This document shows, piece by piece, positions 10,186 through 21,172 of a DNA stretch of 28,334 nucleotides; position 1 is the first letter of the stretch; the number at the start of each line of letters is the position of its first letter. The position numbers and the translations under genes are program-made. The stretch is from the NCBI GenBank assembly GCA_010014835.2, contig JAAAKB020000017.1, positions 341,608 to 369,941 of the forward strand, written 5' to 3'. The notes beneath the pieces are model-generated. The model saw only the letters and a list, made by a program, of their open reading frames with translations, did not search any database and was not told the DNA's origin. The stretch is from Apostichopus leukothele (lineage: Eukaryota; Echinodermata; Holothuroidea; Aspidochirotida; Stichopodidae).

Positions 10186-10379
10186 ATGAGACTTTCAGAA
10201 GGTAGTCTATGAGAACAGGGAATTTTCAAGAGGTGGTCTTTTGGGATGATCTAGTTCACTTTAGAGGGAAACCATCCTAGAACATGCATTACCCGACACG
10301 CCCAGTTTCTTTAATTGGGATCCATGAAAGACACCGTGGTACATTAGACACTATTAACTTCCCCAGCCATGTAACACGC

Positions 10380-10413
10380 CCCCACTCCAATCCCCACCCC
10401 AATCCGCATCCCG
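10380..10413 (-). other. C-rich tract, putative G-quadruplex on minus strand
   Basis: CCCCC, CCCC, CCCC and CCC runs are spaced by 1-9 nt on the plus strand, giving four G-tracts on the minus strand. One loop is slightly longer than the usual 7-nt limit. No gene association is evident. Confidence 0.35.
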
Positions 10414-12909
10414 GCTGCTGGTCTAGTTAATAATTCGTTACAGTTCAAATCAGTTACGAACGTCAACGTAACAATTTTCGTGCATACATATGGCATAACT
10501 ACCCTTTCTTGATAAATGCGTCACAGTATGTAATCTTCAGACGGACACGGATCAGGAGGTAGGTATTAATAAAAGACGTTTCACTGTCTTGTGTAACTGA
10601 TGGCATTTATCTTATTCGATTTAACTCCCTGTGGATCAATTAAAACCAAGCCTAGCAAATAGCCATACATCAATGAGTTAATATCATAGGGATCTTGATA
10701 TTTAAATGTCAATATTATCCCATGCCATGAGTTTCTGGTAGAAGGATTAAAGGACTTATGGTCTTTATGCACAAGAATTTATTATTTAAGCGGAAATTCT
10801 AATTGAGCTCTTCGTCACTGTGAATGAATTGGCATTTTCATATAACGAATAACATTTGATACAAATGGCTACCGCGCTAAAGAAAAAGGAGAAGAACCAC
10901 TAATCAATCTATTGCTTTAGTAAATACTGTGACAAACATGATACATACTCAGTTTATACTCATGTCAAAACCTAGTGCTGTTTGTTTGAAAATCCCAAAT
11001 AAATTTGGAATACATTGAAGGAGTTACAAAAATCTTTTATACTACAATGTTTCAGTATTAATGACCTCACCAATGTTACTCTGTGGTATAGCTGATACAA
11101 CGAACAGTGGCTGCAGGGCACAACTAATTTGATTGTTTTCCAAAGGTTTTGAATTAATGAACTAGCGTAGTTCATCAACACGAGAGTTCGCTTTTTATTA
11201 GCTAACACGTCCCACGAGCTAATGACTATTTATAGAATTGTGCACGTCTTTGTTTTATTTCGTAAATGCTTTCAGACAATTTGATAGAAGAGAAATTTCA
11301 AGTGAACGTGACGCATTCTAAATCCATCGTATTCCGGTGTATAAACAAGCGAAACTATGACATTCAATGATATTTATTTGACTTCTTAAGAATTTCTTTG
11401 ACATATTATAACAACCTTTAGGTCTTTCCAGAACAGTTTCGTACAAGATTAAAACAGTTCTTGTATTAAAAAATAGACAATTCAATGTAAGCATGACTGA
11501 ATAAGAAACTTCTTAAAAGTTCTCTTTCCCTTTGTCTGCATTGCAAACTGCTTTATCAGGTGCCATTTTAATATTTGACTTGTGCGTTGCTATAGTTACA
11601 TCGGTTAGTTGCAATGTGGGTAACCTAGAAGTGCTATATACAGTAACACTCAAATTGGGTGTCTAAGCTCTCAAATGTTTCTTCCACTATGCAAGTTCAC
11701 GCTTCTTGCTATTCTTACTTGACTTAAGCGATCAAAGATTTTTCTTCATAACTTTATGTATGGTACTGATTTGTGAATTTCTTTTTGACGTACAATTATA
11801 AAGGAAACTATACGCAGAGTGGCTTGCATAATCATAATCAACCAAAAACTTAGAAATAGACTCAGTGAATAATAACTCGACATTTTTAATGGAGTTTTAA
11901 CTTTATTTTATATTTAGTTCTTAAAAAAATCGGGCGGTCTTCAGCAAAGTATTATTTCAAAACGCTGAAGGAGATTTCAGTAGTTAATGATATTTATCAT
12001 CTTTTATTTGGGTAGGATACAATTATAACGTACATGGCATAAATTTAGCAAAATCCAAATGCAAACTATTTAGACTTGTACGTACTGTACAAGCAACAAT
12101 TATAAATGTTGTAAAATAACATAGCAGTTCGTCTGTAAAGCTTTTATGGTTAGCAATAATACTAACATCCATAATTGCAACACTAATAAACATACCAGTA
12201 ATACTATTAATCGTAGAAATACTGCAAATAAATTCACTCAGAATAATAAGATGATGTCACCATAGCTCGGTCGTAACTAAATCATAATTCATTACTCAAC
12301 CACTACAAATGTCCCATATGTTGAACGGAACTGGTTTTGAGTTCCTGCACAAAAGCGCTTTTCAGTTAAAGTTAACATTCATTTTGTATTTGGTTTCCAA
12401 TGTTATTTCCGACTGTAAATATCAAACATGTATCACAAACATTTGTTCTTGATTCAAAGAGGTGGAAGGAGGTTTTCCACAATTGACTGGGCTGTCTAAA
12501 ACTGCTCTTTGATCGATCATTTCTTGAGAAGGTATTTATTGTGAAAGTTTAAGATCTCTTCTCAACAACATGATCGCCATATTCGCACAAATTGAATCAA
12601 GAATTAAATATTGCTTCAAACAATAATAAGAAAATATTGCGTACACAGACGATAACAAAACGGCTTGAAAGGGCAACCTAGTACCTTACTCGTTGCTGGA
12701 TGCCAATATAACCAAATCAATTGAGTTTGCACCTTTTGTAACAAGACATGCAACATGAAACATTGAGGAATTTCTGTCCTTAATGTATTGGCTGTATTAC
12801 TGTTGCAGTACGAAAGCACGAATGCTAATACTACACATAATTGTGTACATTGAAGTCATTGCATTTCCTTTGTGAATATCATACATGACGAAACATTTGC
12901 TCTGAAGCA

Positions 12910-12915
12910 TTTATT
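12910..12915 (-). terminator. Candidate poly(A) signal of the cystine-knot gene
   Basis: Plus-strand TTTATT reads AATAAA on the minus strand, about 300 nt past the stop codon at 13215-13217. The spacing is reasonable for a 3' UTR, but the hexamer is frequent in this AT-rich DNA. Confidence 0.3.
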
Positions 12916-13214
12916 CTGTTAAATCTTGAAAACTGATGCAATTTCTTGTTGGTAAATGCTAGGATGAGAGCTAAACACAAGTTATGGCTATGCTCTGGCA
13001 TTATATCATGAACTTCTGCATCTAACAATTTCAAAATACTTGCTTTCGATGTGATTACATCATGTGTGGAGAGGATGTTAAGGGTAATGTACATACTATG
13101 CTCTCTTTGCATGGAAACTGAAGAAACCAGTTAACAATATGCGTTAGCGTATTGGTATGTGTGCTTGTGTGACATTCGGTACAGTTGGGCAACATTGCAC
13201 TGCTTTGATTCGAC

Positions 13215-13535
13215 CTATAGATGGGGTAAGATGACGGCACATGAACAACAAGACTGAATGTAGACCCAGTAATCACCGGTCACTCCGTTTTTGACGCCAT
13301 GGACGTTAATCCAGCTGTACTTTTGCTCGCATAAAGAGCTAATAGGTGAGTTATAAGCAGGGCCGAGTCCTAGACATTCTGCACCTGGTTCAGGATCACA
13401 CTCTGTCACCCAAAAGTATTTCGGAGGATCAATGTGCACTTTGACACCATGTTCGTCTAGGAGATATTCGTACCGATTGAAAACGCTCGTTGATGAACAT
13501 GCTCTCCTAGGGATGTATCTGCTTGCACTTGGCCT
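13215..13535 (-). CDS. Neurotrophin/Spätzle-type cystine-knot ligand, terminal exon
   Basis: This terminal exon of 106 codons plus TAG follows a good acceptor (TTGTTTTTTCTTTAG), phase 0. It opens RPSASRYIPRRAC: the PRR just before the first cysteine is a likely proprotein-convertase site separating prodomain from mature ligand. Cysteines fall at exon residues 13, 46, 54, 69, 96, 97 and 99. Around them are KYFWVTEC, SLCEQKYSW and YWVYIQSCCSCAV, echoing neurotrophin QYFFETKC and WRFIRIDTACVC, and Spätzle S-C-x-QKY and PSCCKC. The C4 to C5 spacing (69 to 97, 28 residues) equals that of NGF, while the extra Cys in SCCSC is Spätzle-like. Members are secreted, disulfide-rich dimers that act on Trk/p75 receptors (neurotrophins) or Toll (Spätzle). 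The subfamily cannot be settled by eye. The frame stays open upstream of the GTG at 13439, which is not the start. Confidence 0.8.
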   Translation of the reverse strand, partial: RPSASRYIPRRACSSTSVFNRYEYLLDEHGVKVHIDPPKYFWVTECDPEPGAECLGLGPAYNSPISSLCEQKYSWINVHGVKNGVTGDYWVYIQSCCSCAVILPHL

Positions 13536-13551
13536 CTAAAGAAAAAACAAA

Positions 13552-13573
13552 ACAAATAAATAAATAAATAAAT
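13552..13573. repeat. AAAT microsatellite
   Basis: About five AAAT units lie just inside the intron, 17 nt beyond the acceptor side of the cystine-knot exon. This would place them near the branch-point region on the minus strand. Confidence 0.85.
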
Positions 13574-13783
13574 ATCTGGTGAGTTGCAAAGAAACCTTAA
13601 CAACAAAATGGCATAATAAATATAAATGTCGTTACCAACATATGTATGTAATGTAACATAACTTCAAATGGTTGTGTCGCTGTTTGAATGTGAGAACCAT
13701 GTAGATGCATTTCACTATTTCGACCGTGTTACAATGATAAGCACCGGAATAATGACTACACAATAGTTCGTTCTCATTCGAAA

Positions 13784-14245
13784 GAACGCTTAAACGCTTG
13801 AGTTATACAACCGCTTATACCCACTATAAAGTGTTTTACCCTTCGAATTGTCGAAAATATGACTTTAATTTGAAAAACCAACTGCAGTTGAAATTATTTA
13901 ACTTGTCATCTTATTTTGCATTTGGCGATGCCGTCAAAAAAAATACTGACAAACTGCAACACCGAATATAGCTACAGAAAATGGATTGTGCCAGAGCTCC
14001 CATTAACAGGTAATGAACGCTGAAACGCCTGAGTCATACAACCTGTAAATCCATTCTAAAGTATTTTATCCTTCAAACTGTCGCAAATATTACTATAATT
14101 TAAAATGAATCTGCAGTTGCGATTATTCAAATAGAGAATTTTTCGATTCCAATACAGTCTTCGCCAATAAAAGGTAAACTGCAATTAAGTATCACCAAGA
14201 ATATTAATCAAGTAATACTTTTTCATAAGCTGGAAACACAGTCAA
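13784..14245. repeat. Diverged tandem duplication, two ~231-bp units
   Basis: Unit 1 begins GAACGCTTAAACGCTTGAG at 13784 and unit 2 GAACGCTGAAACGCCTGAG at 14015. Both continue through TACAACC, CTAAAGT or ATAAAGT, TTTTA, TGTCG-AAATAT, CTGCAGTTG and, further on, AAACTGCAA. Identity is high in the first ~125 nt of each unit and lower after, suggesting an old duplication. Confidence 0.75.
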
Positions 14246-14559
14246 ACTTACTAGCTTCATAGTTGACACAATACTGTCCGAATTAGAAAATAACGTGAAA
14301 AATGTTAATTGACATATTTTTTATACAAAATGTGACACTGGGATTACAAACTTTGTGATCCTGTAACAAACTATGACCTATGCTTAGTAACACTTAGTCC
14401 CAGCATCCATATAGTTCTATATTTCTAATGAGGATTATTTTTACAGGTTTTTAGAGGCCGTATTGGATTTAAGGACACTGCTTTCCGTTTCTATGTAAGG
14501 AAAGATATTTACTTCCTTATCTTAGTAGATTACATGGGCGACAAGTTGATTCTCAAAGT

Positions 14560-14580
14560 GGGAGGGGAGGTGGGGGAGGG
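14560..14580 (+). other. Putative G-quadruplex
   Basis: GGGAGGGGAGGTGGGGGAGGG contains four G-tracts of at least three with loops of 1-4 nt, so it meets the standard quadruplex pattern. It lies on the strand opposite to the direction of transcription of the host gene, so the RNA would carry the C-rich strand. Confidence 0.6.
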
Positions 14581-14987
14581 CATTGTACCTGATGTGAAGG
14601 CTAACGGAGACCCATCCTTTGAAATGGTCTAAGCACAGGTAGGACAAATGCCGAACGCAGGCACGTTTTCTGAGCCCCGACTTAAGGTTGTCAAAGTACG
14701 AATTTAAAAGATAGCTTAGACCCTTGTGTGGACGAAACATTTAATTCAATATAAGAGAGGGTAAAATTCTTAAGTGAGCCTCATCAAGTCGTCCGAACCA
14801 CTTAGAGTAAATGTTCGGGGTGAGGAACAAAATACAGTAGTGTCATCATATTAACCCTTTCCTCCTCCTACTCAAATCGAAGCCCATTTTTTTTTAACAT
14901 CATAGTCCATGTATAGTCAGGTAGTACGTATGCATTCACAGTACACTTATCTACAACCCTTCTTAAAAAACATCCCATTCCATGCAT

Positions 14988-15430
14988 ACCAAATATGTCA
15001 TGCAGCCAAGTTTGTGTTTGTTTATCTCCAAAGTGATTTTATGTTCTTTCATTTCTATGTTCATTCTATGTTCTTCCAATACATGCCAATGTGTCGTGCA
15101 ACCAATTGTGTGGTTTTCCATCTCCCGAGTGATTTTATGTTCTTTCATTGCTATGTTCATTCTATGTTCTTTTATTACATACCAAATGTGTCATACAGTC
15201 AATTGTGTGGTTTTCCATCTCCCGAGTGATTTTATGTTCTTTCATTTCTATGTTCATTCTATGTTCTTTCAATACAGGCCAAATGTGTCATGCAGCCAAT
15301 TGTGTGGTTTTCTATCTCCTGAGTGATTTTCTGTTCTTTTATTTCTATGTTCTTTCAATACAAACCAAATGTGTCATGCAACCAATGTTGCGGCTTTTAT
15401 CTCCCAGTAATGCTATGTTCTTTAATTTGA
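14988..15430. repeat. Minisatellite, ~97-bp unit, about 4.6 copies
   Basis: Unit starts lie near 14988, 15085, 15181, 15278 and 15364 (spacings 97, 96, 97, 86). Each unit holds CCAAATGTGTCATGCAGCCA, then TTGTGTGGTTTTCCATCTCC, GAGTGATTTTATGTTCTTTC and ATTTCTATGTTCATTCTATG, with variation. The fourth unit has lost a short internal block. Since 97 is not a multiple of three, the open frames here rotate from unit to unit and are not genes. Confidence 0.92.
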
Positions 15431-17859
15431 TATCATGAGGTAATCAATAATCCAAAACATTGACCCCAAATGGCCTCAAACACTCACAAATACAAGAAAA
15501 AAAGTTAATTATGGATTATGAACGCAAACAATTGTCATCCTCATGGGTCATGTTCTATTTGATGGGCGGTTAATGACAGATATGCGCAATGACGCACTGA
15601 ATATCTCGCACTACGCTCTTTACAGCTGGTGTGAAAGGTTTGCGAATATATTTGTTAAATTGTTTTTTTTTTATGTCTTCTTCTTATTTAAAGAATTTGT
15701 TCTCCTTCTCTTAACTTAAAGCTGCATTCTGTTGTGACTTGTTGCCATGACGATATCATGCTCGACCGTTAAAGGAAGAAATAAAGGAAAATATAAGAAA
15801 CGTTCCATGTCCTGGATATAAAGATCAACGGTTCACATGCTAGGAGCAGTAAAGTGGTTGTAACTCTTAGTAACATGTGTTGGTTATCAGCATATGAAAT
15901 ATTTCATGACTTGGTAAGATGACAAATCAGCGCAAAATATTGCTTTAGTTCAACGAAGGATTCAAGGTTTGATTACCAAGTCCTAATGATAAGGAGTTTC
16001 ATGTATTTGTTCCTCGCACTTTACTTAACATAACATATCTTATTGATGAGCAGGTAAACTCACTTTATTTTCTTATAACAGTAAGCCTCTGGTAAAGTAC
16101 CATAACATATCTCCTTGGTTTTCTTTATTGCTATGACTCACAAAGATTCACTCTTATTAAAGCTCAGAATATGTAATTTCTTTCATATTTGAAATGAATA
16201 TTGTCTCTACTTTATCGATTGATCGATTGATTCTTGAAGCGTAATGACACCCTGTCTGTTACTTCAAACATGCTGTAGAAATTCACATGATATGGCACTG
16301 TAGAAAATTTTGATTTGTCAGATTTTATGAGAGGTATTTCTGTGGGATAAACTTGTTCTAGAAGTCGATTTCTTTTTCGACGTATGATGAAATAATCAAT
16401 ATATTTTCTGAACGTCTTACATTTGTTTAAAATGTTTTTGCTTTCGGTTTGTATATATTTTTTGGTCTTTATAACTTCATGGAGAATGTAAAACGGCTTC
16501 ATTCAAACGTGTTACTATTAGATGATAGTAAAGATATCATATGTTAGCAAAAAACATTTGCAATTTTTTAATGAATCAGTTAATAAGGATTTCATTGCAA
16601 TTGTATGCGCAAGGTCTCAATGATGTAACTTTTATTGTCCCACTCTTCCCTATCGTCTATGTAGGATTAAATATAAAGGAAACAAAGATAACTCCCACAA
16701 AGGCTAGCATTGGTATCTTTAAAACATAGATTATAGTAGTAATGTTAAACATGGCTGCATTTCAGTAGAAAAATAACAATGAGCATATTCCACCTCTCAC
16801 CACATTCATTCCTATAAGATTATGAAATATGAATAATATTTCTTATGCATCCAACAGATCAAAATGTATTGCACCACGCTCGCGGGGGTCCATTGTTGTG
16901 ACAACAGGTTTATTTTAATGTATTCATTATGATTTAAAGTTTACATATATGACACAGTTTTGCTTTTCTTAACTAACTTCTAGATAGCATAAACTACAAC
17001 CAGCTAAACATGACGATGAAAGCGAATCTCGACTCATGCAGAAGGCGAGATATATTATATAAAGTTAAGATTTGGTTATTACATGGACAACAGTGCTAGA
17101 GCCTAGTCCATGTAGCCATTTTAGTCTAAAGTATAGGTCGGGTCCGAAACAAGACGGCTTTCCCTCCCTCTACACCTCTGCTCCCACCCTTCCTACTCCC
17201 CTGTCTAACCCCATAGCTATATATTCTCCTGTTATGTGTTTGATGTACGCTATTCAGTTAAATTAGGTCGGCAAGGGTATAAGGCTACATTCAACCATTT
17301 GCTATTTGTGCAATTGCAGTGCACGGCAAAGCTGCTAACCGGCCCTGTTATACAATGTAACTGACGTTTCAAATAGCCTCACTTTGAGATTGTCCATACT
17401 AGTGTTGGAGAGTGGTGGATCATTCAATGTTGCTTTACATCTGCTTAAATTATATGAATGATTATATGAATGATGACTCGTTTCCCATGGTGGATTAAGT
17501 GTTATTATGGACTGGACTAAAATGAAGGTTGGACTATGCTGATAGTAGTTCTAGGTTCGACATCCAGATGTGATTAATCTATTCTGGAACTTATCACAAC
17601 AAATAGCATACCCGGAAAAAAAAAGCTTCTACGCAAACACTATTTCGATACGGAGACCCTCTATTCCGATATTCTTACTTGAGAAAATGATATCGGAGGT
17701 TAACAGTCAAGAAAGGTTCTAATAACTATTGGCTTTGTTATTTATATAGTAATAAGAGCAATATCGGACAAGCAAAAAGTTGACGCTGAGTGCGGAGGTG
17801 TATTTTTGTGTGTAGGAGACGCATACATAACCATCAGTTTTGATTTATTTGTAATAGAG

Positions 17860-18146
17860 ATACATTTCATGAATAACATGTCCAAACATCTAAGAATAAT
17901 GGTTTTTCCATTTGGGAGATATTACAGGTTTAACGTTCCTTCACACACAAGACAGAAGACTTGATCAAGTTTAAATATGAAATTATCGAGCCACATGTCG
18001 TTCACTGATTTATTTATTACAATGCTCTTTTTTCTTTTTTCTGTACTGGATATGGGCTTTACAAATGTTAAAGTTAAATCTAAAACACTGAAGCTGTTAA
18101 CATACACTACTGATGACGTAGGGTTTCAGTGTGAACATGGTTAACA
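17860..18146 (+). repeat. Interspersed duplicated segment, copy 2, left part
   Basis: This is colinear with 4905-5195. Shared blocks are CCATTTGGGAGATAT (17908-17922), a TTCACACA block, AAATATGAAATTATCGAG (17973-17990), CTGTTAACAT and AACAC. The matching right part resumes at about 20300 after the LINE. The flanks outside these blocks are unrelated, so only this ~0.5-kb unit is shared with the TRIM intron. Confidence 0.72.
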
Positions 18147-20297
18147 CTCTACTGCGACAAAATCGTATTCAGAATTACATGTAAAAGCAAGAAGTCTTTT
18201 AATCACACTTGAAAACCAAGAGTTTAATTTGATTGCAGTAACTGAGACCTGGCTAGGGTAGTAATACGACTACAAACCTCCTTGACATTGATGGGTATAG
18301 ATTCATACATTGCGATATCAATTCAAAGCGAGGCGGTAGTGTAGCCATATATGTTAAACGTGACCTGAGAGTTCTTCTAACACCTGATTTAAGTAACCGT
18401 TTTACAATTAGTGCTGAATGTTTATTTATTGAAGTTATAAATGACAATTGCACAAACGTTATAGTCGGAGTTATCTACAGACCACCAAATATTTCTTGTT
18501 GTTGCTTCAATGATGAGCTTGATGAGTGCTTGAGTATCATTGATACTGAAAAAATCTTCTTAGCAGGAGATTATAATTTGATATATGTCAAAATCTTATA
18601 AACTAAGACGTGGAACAATTGATCAACACCATGACAATGCATTCCTTAGTAAATACCATTGACAGGCCTACGAGAGTTACTATTGAAACTCCTACTCTGA
18701 TTGACAACATTTACACAAACATTCCTCTGTTTAATTTGAACCCCGGTGGTATAAAAGACAGGCAAAGAAAATGTACTATAGCAACCTCATTGACTTAAAC
18801 AAGAACGACAGCGCGAAAATGTGGAAAGTAATCAACAGTATTCTATTCTAAATGAAAAGTGACAAAACTAATTGTAGTAAAGCTTTAGTTTGTAATGATG
18901 TTCTCACAGAGGATCCGCAAACAATTGCTAATAATTTGTATATATATTTTTCTACAGTTGCTAAGTCTTTGGCATCTAGGCTACCGATGGAAACAAAAAA
19001 TAATTTAAGCTACATCGACGAAAATTACAAAACTCTTTTCCAGAGTTACTTAAGTGATCGTTATCACTTTGTGTCGTATAATGGTGTAAAGCTCATCACG
19101 TATTTCTGGCAATATTGGCGTTCCACAAGGGTCCATTCTAGAACCACTACTATTTATTATGTATATAAATGATATTTACATGTCCTCTCATAAGGTTTCC
19201 TTTATTATGTTTGCTGATGACACTACTGTTTTTGTCCAACACGAAAATTTAGAGAATGCTCTACAAAATAGCAGTAACGAATTCCTCAAAAGTTCTGTCT
19301 CGCTAAAATCGAATAGATTGTCGCTTAATATAGGTAGAACAACATTAATGGTGTTTGGTAACAAAATGTTTGATCACACAAAAGCGTGAGTAGTACTTAA
19401 TGGAGTGCGTATTAACGCATCTGAATATGCTAAATTTCTGGGATAGTATATTGATTCAAAACTAAACTGAAAAAACATGTTTTCTATCATCAGCAAGAAA
19501 GTTGCGTATGCAAGTAGTTCAATTAACAGGTTGAAACTATTCTAACCTAAATCCACTTTACTGACAATTTAGAATGCACTTATTTTGCCTCATCTAAACT
19601 ACAACATCCTCGTGTGGGGTAAAGCCCACTTTTCACCAGTTGATAGCTTATACAAGATCCAAAATTGACTGTTGGAATTATTTGTAACGCTTCTTATATC
19701 TCACATTCTGCACCCCTTATCAAAAACCTAACCTTGCTTACCCTAAATGAGCTGTATAAATTAGCATTTTTTCTCTTTAAGTTTCATAACGGGTTACTCC
19801 CAGATATAGTTCATAATTTGTTTCCATTATAACAACATATTTCATTCATACAACACTCGTTCTTATAATATGTTTAATACAAACACCTATGTCAAGGACT
19901 TATATGTTTCATTCTCAGGTTAGATGTTCTGGTGTCGCCCTCTGAAATTCTCTAAGTGAAAACATTAGGAATAACAAAATCAATTTCATCTTATAAAACA
20001 CATCTTCAACATCATCCACTCAACAAAATAATTTTCGTATAGTTCTGCCTTATTTTGAGCATTGTATAACTGTTTCCTTTCCCAGTTCTGTTAAACTCCT
20101 ATGTGTATGTTTTCTATGTGTTTTCTTGTTGTTTTCTTTTCTCTATATAAAATTGAATTTTCTCGTTTTAGTTTGTACGGAACCAGACTCGAAAAATTAT
20201 CTTACTTCTGGTCCCGCTGACTCATTGCTATAACTTTGTATTCAGAAATGTACATCATTGTGATTGAATGGCAGAAATAAACGAAACAAACAAAAAT
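18147..20297 (+). mobile_element. Decayed LINE, CR1/Jockey-like clade, internally deleted
   Basis: Endonuclease remnants come first: FNLIAVTETWLG (ending 18258), then an open stretch 18287-18600 with GYRF, GGSVAIYVKRDL, GVIYRPP and FLAGDYNL, then PTRVTIETPTLIDNIYTN (18660-18715). Reverse transcriptase remnants follow: SYLSDRYHFVSYNGVK, a frame-shifted version of the VPQGSIL region (about 19110-19140), YINDI and FADDTTVF (19210-19233). Past these, PHLNYNILVWG and an LPDIVHN-type C-terminus are readable to about 19980. The 3' end is GAAATAAACGAAACAAACAAA, the A-rich tail typical of such elements. Stops, frameshifts and internal losses (about 2.1 kb against ~4 kb or more for a whole element) make it inactive. 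It sits in the duplicated segment, whose two halves flank it. Confidence 0.85.
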
Positions 20298-20299
20298 AT

Positions 20300-20390
20300 A
20301 GGATAGTGTCACATCACATCACAGATGTAAAAAATGACAGATCCCAGACGCGAGCTTTAAACTAGATGTCTCCCAAGTGGAGCAAAACTT
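20300..20390 (+). repeat. Interspersed duplicated segment, copy 2, right part
   Basis: AAAATGACAGATCCCAGAC at 20331-20349 matches 5280-5298 in copy 1, and weaker similarity continues through CTTTAA and a GAGCAAAAC/GAGTCAAAAC block. About 67 nt of copy 1 (5196-5262) have no clear match here and may have been lost when the LINE inserted. Confidence 0.65.
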
Positions 20391-20905
20391 TTCTTATGGC
20401 TGGTAAAATCTGTAAGGTTTGTGTTGCCATTATAATTCTCTATCACAACCATTGTTCTCTACGTGATATACACAGGAACTGGATGTTAAGGAATGAATGT
20501 CAATTAAAGGTAAAATATTCGGAACGTGTAGCTGATTACAGTTAATTTTCTCGTGTCCATCTGATTTACATAGACTTTTTAATCCATTCCATTGACCAGA
20601 ATTGTCCAATCATAATGGTCAAATTGGGTTTTTGGTTAACATCCCATTTTCGCATTTAGGTAAATGGGACAGTGAGTGATAGGTGGACATTTTATATGGC
20701 CGATTTACATAAGCAATTTCTTCAAAAATAAACAAGTATTTAGCTGGATAAGCAATGGCCACATTCATTGGCCAGTACACAATTTCGTTTTTCTATTTAA
20801 ATCTAAAGGCAACGAAGTTTTTCAAAATTTACGGTACGAATAATTTTTAGAAAACATTACGCCCACCTCTACGTCAAGTCAATACGATTGAAGTTCCTTT
20901 GTGGG

Positions 20906-21172
20906 ATGCATTCATGCCATGTGAAACAACTCCCATTTGCTTGGTTCTTATTTGTCATGATAATATTACTGGCATTTTATTGGCTTTTTACTCATAACAA
21001 TGCAAGTATTAGTTTTCCATCAACATTTCTCTACCATCCTCACGAACGGGAAAAGAAAAATGTAAGGAAAGAAGCATGTAGTGCTGGGAAACCATGTTTA
21101 GACCGCTCACCCAGGTTAATTTCTAGTTGTTTTGCAATATTAGTCCTCAATATAAGACTCTCCCTAATATAG
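20906..21172 (+). CDS. Candidate first exon of a type II membrane protein (weak)
   Basis: From an ATG at 20906 the frame reads MHSCHVKQLP then a hydrophobic segment FAWFLFVMIILLAFYWLF, followed by polar residues with one NNAS glycosylation motif. A donor-like AAT, GTAAGG lies at about 21060, after HPHEREKKN. A short cytoplasmic tail plus signal anchor is the usual layout of the first exon of a Golgi glycosyl- or sulfotransferase, but no catalytic exon was found downstream. The frame could be chance in AT-rich DNA, which often encodes hydrophobic runs. It lies inside an intron of the minus-strand cystine-knot gene. Confidence 0.2.
   Translation: MHSCHVKQLPFAWFLFVMIILLAFYWLFTHNNASISFPSTFLYHPHEREKKNVRKEACSAGKPCLDRSPRLISSCFAILVLNIRLSLI

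Larger units (their letters stand above)
8168..13214. other. Non-coding stretch between the two genes
   Basis: No exon was supported. Several 60-80 codon open frames (9352-9564 plus; 10581-10772, 10972-11208, 12616-12819 and 12879-13112 minus) lack domains and splice context. Features worth naming are the G-rich tract at 9442-9463, a G-rich stretch ending CACCCCTG at 10157-10185, a C-rich tract at 10380-10413, and an inverted repeat CTTCAGC/GCTGAAG near 11940-11970. The part near 13214 is probably the 3' UTR of the cystine-knot gene. Confidence 0.4.

Noticed and set aside
14988-15430. CRISPR-like array
   Set aside because: Repeats are contiguous ~97-bp units without unique spacers, and the genome is animal.
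14909-15438. Several overlapping plus- and minus-strand open frames rich in F, C and V
   Set aside because: They are by-products of the 97-bp minisatellite, whose unit length rotates the reading frame.
16212-16502. 96-codon minus-strand frame, basic and lysine-rich
   Set aside because: It has no known motif and no partner exon; it may be an old repeat fragment, but nothing supports a gene.
17551-17572. GGTTCGA-like box suggesting a tRNA or tRNA-derived SINE
   Set aside because: No A box, acceptor stem or cloverleaf could be formed around it.
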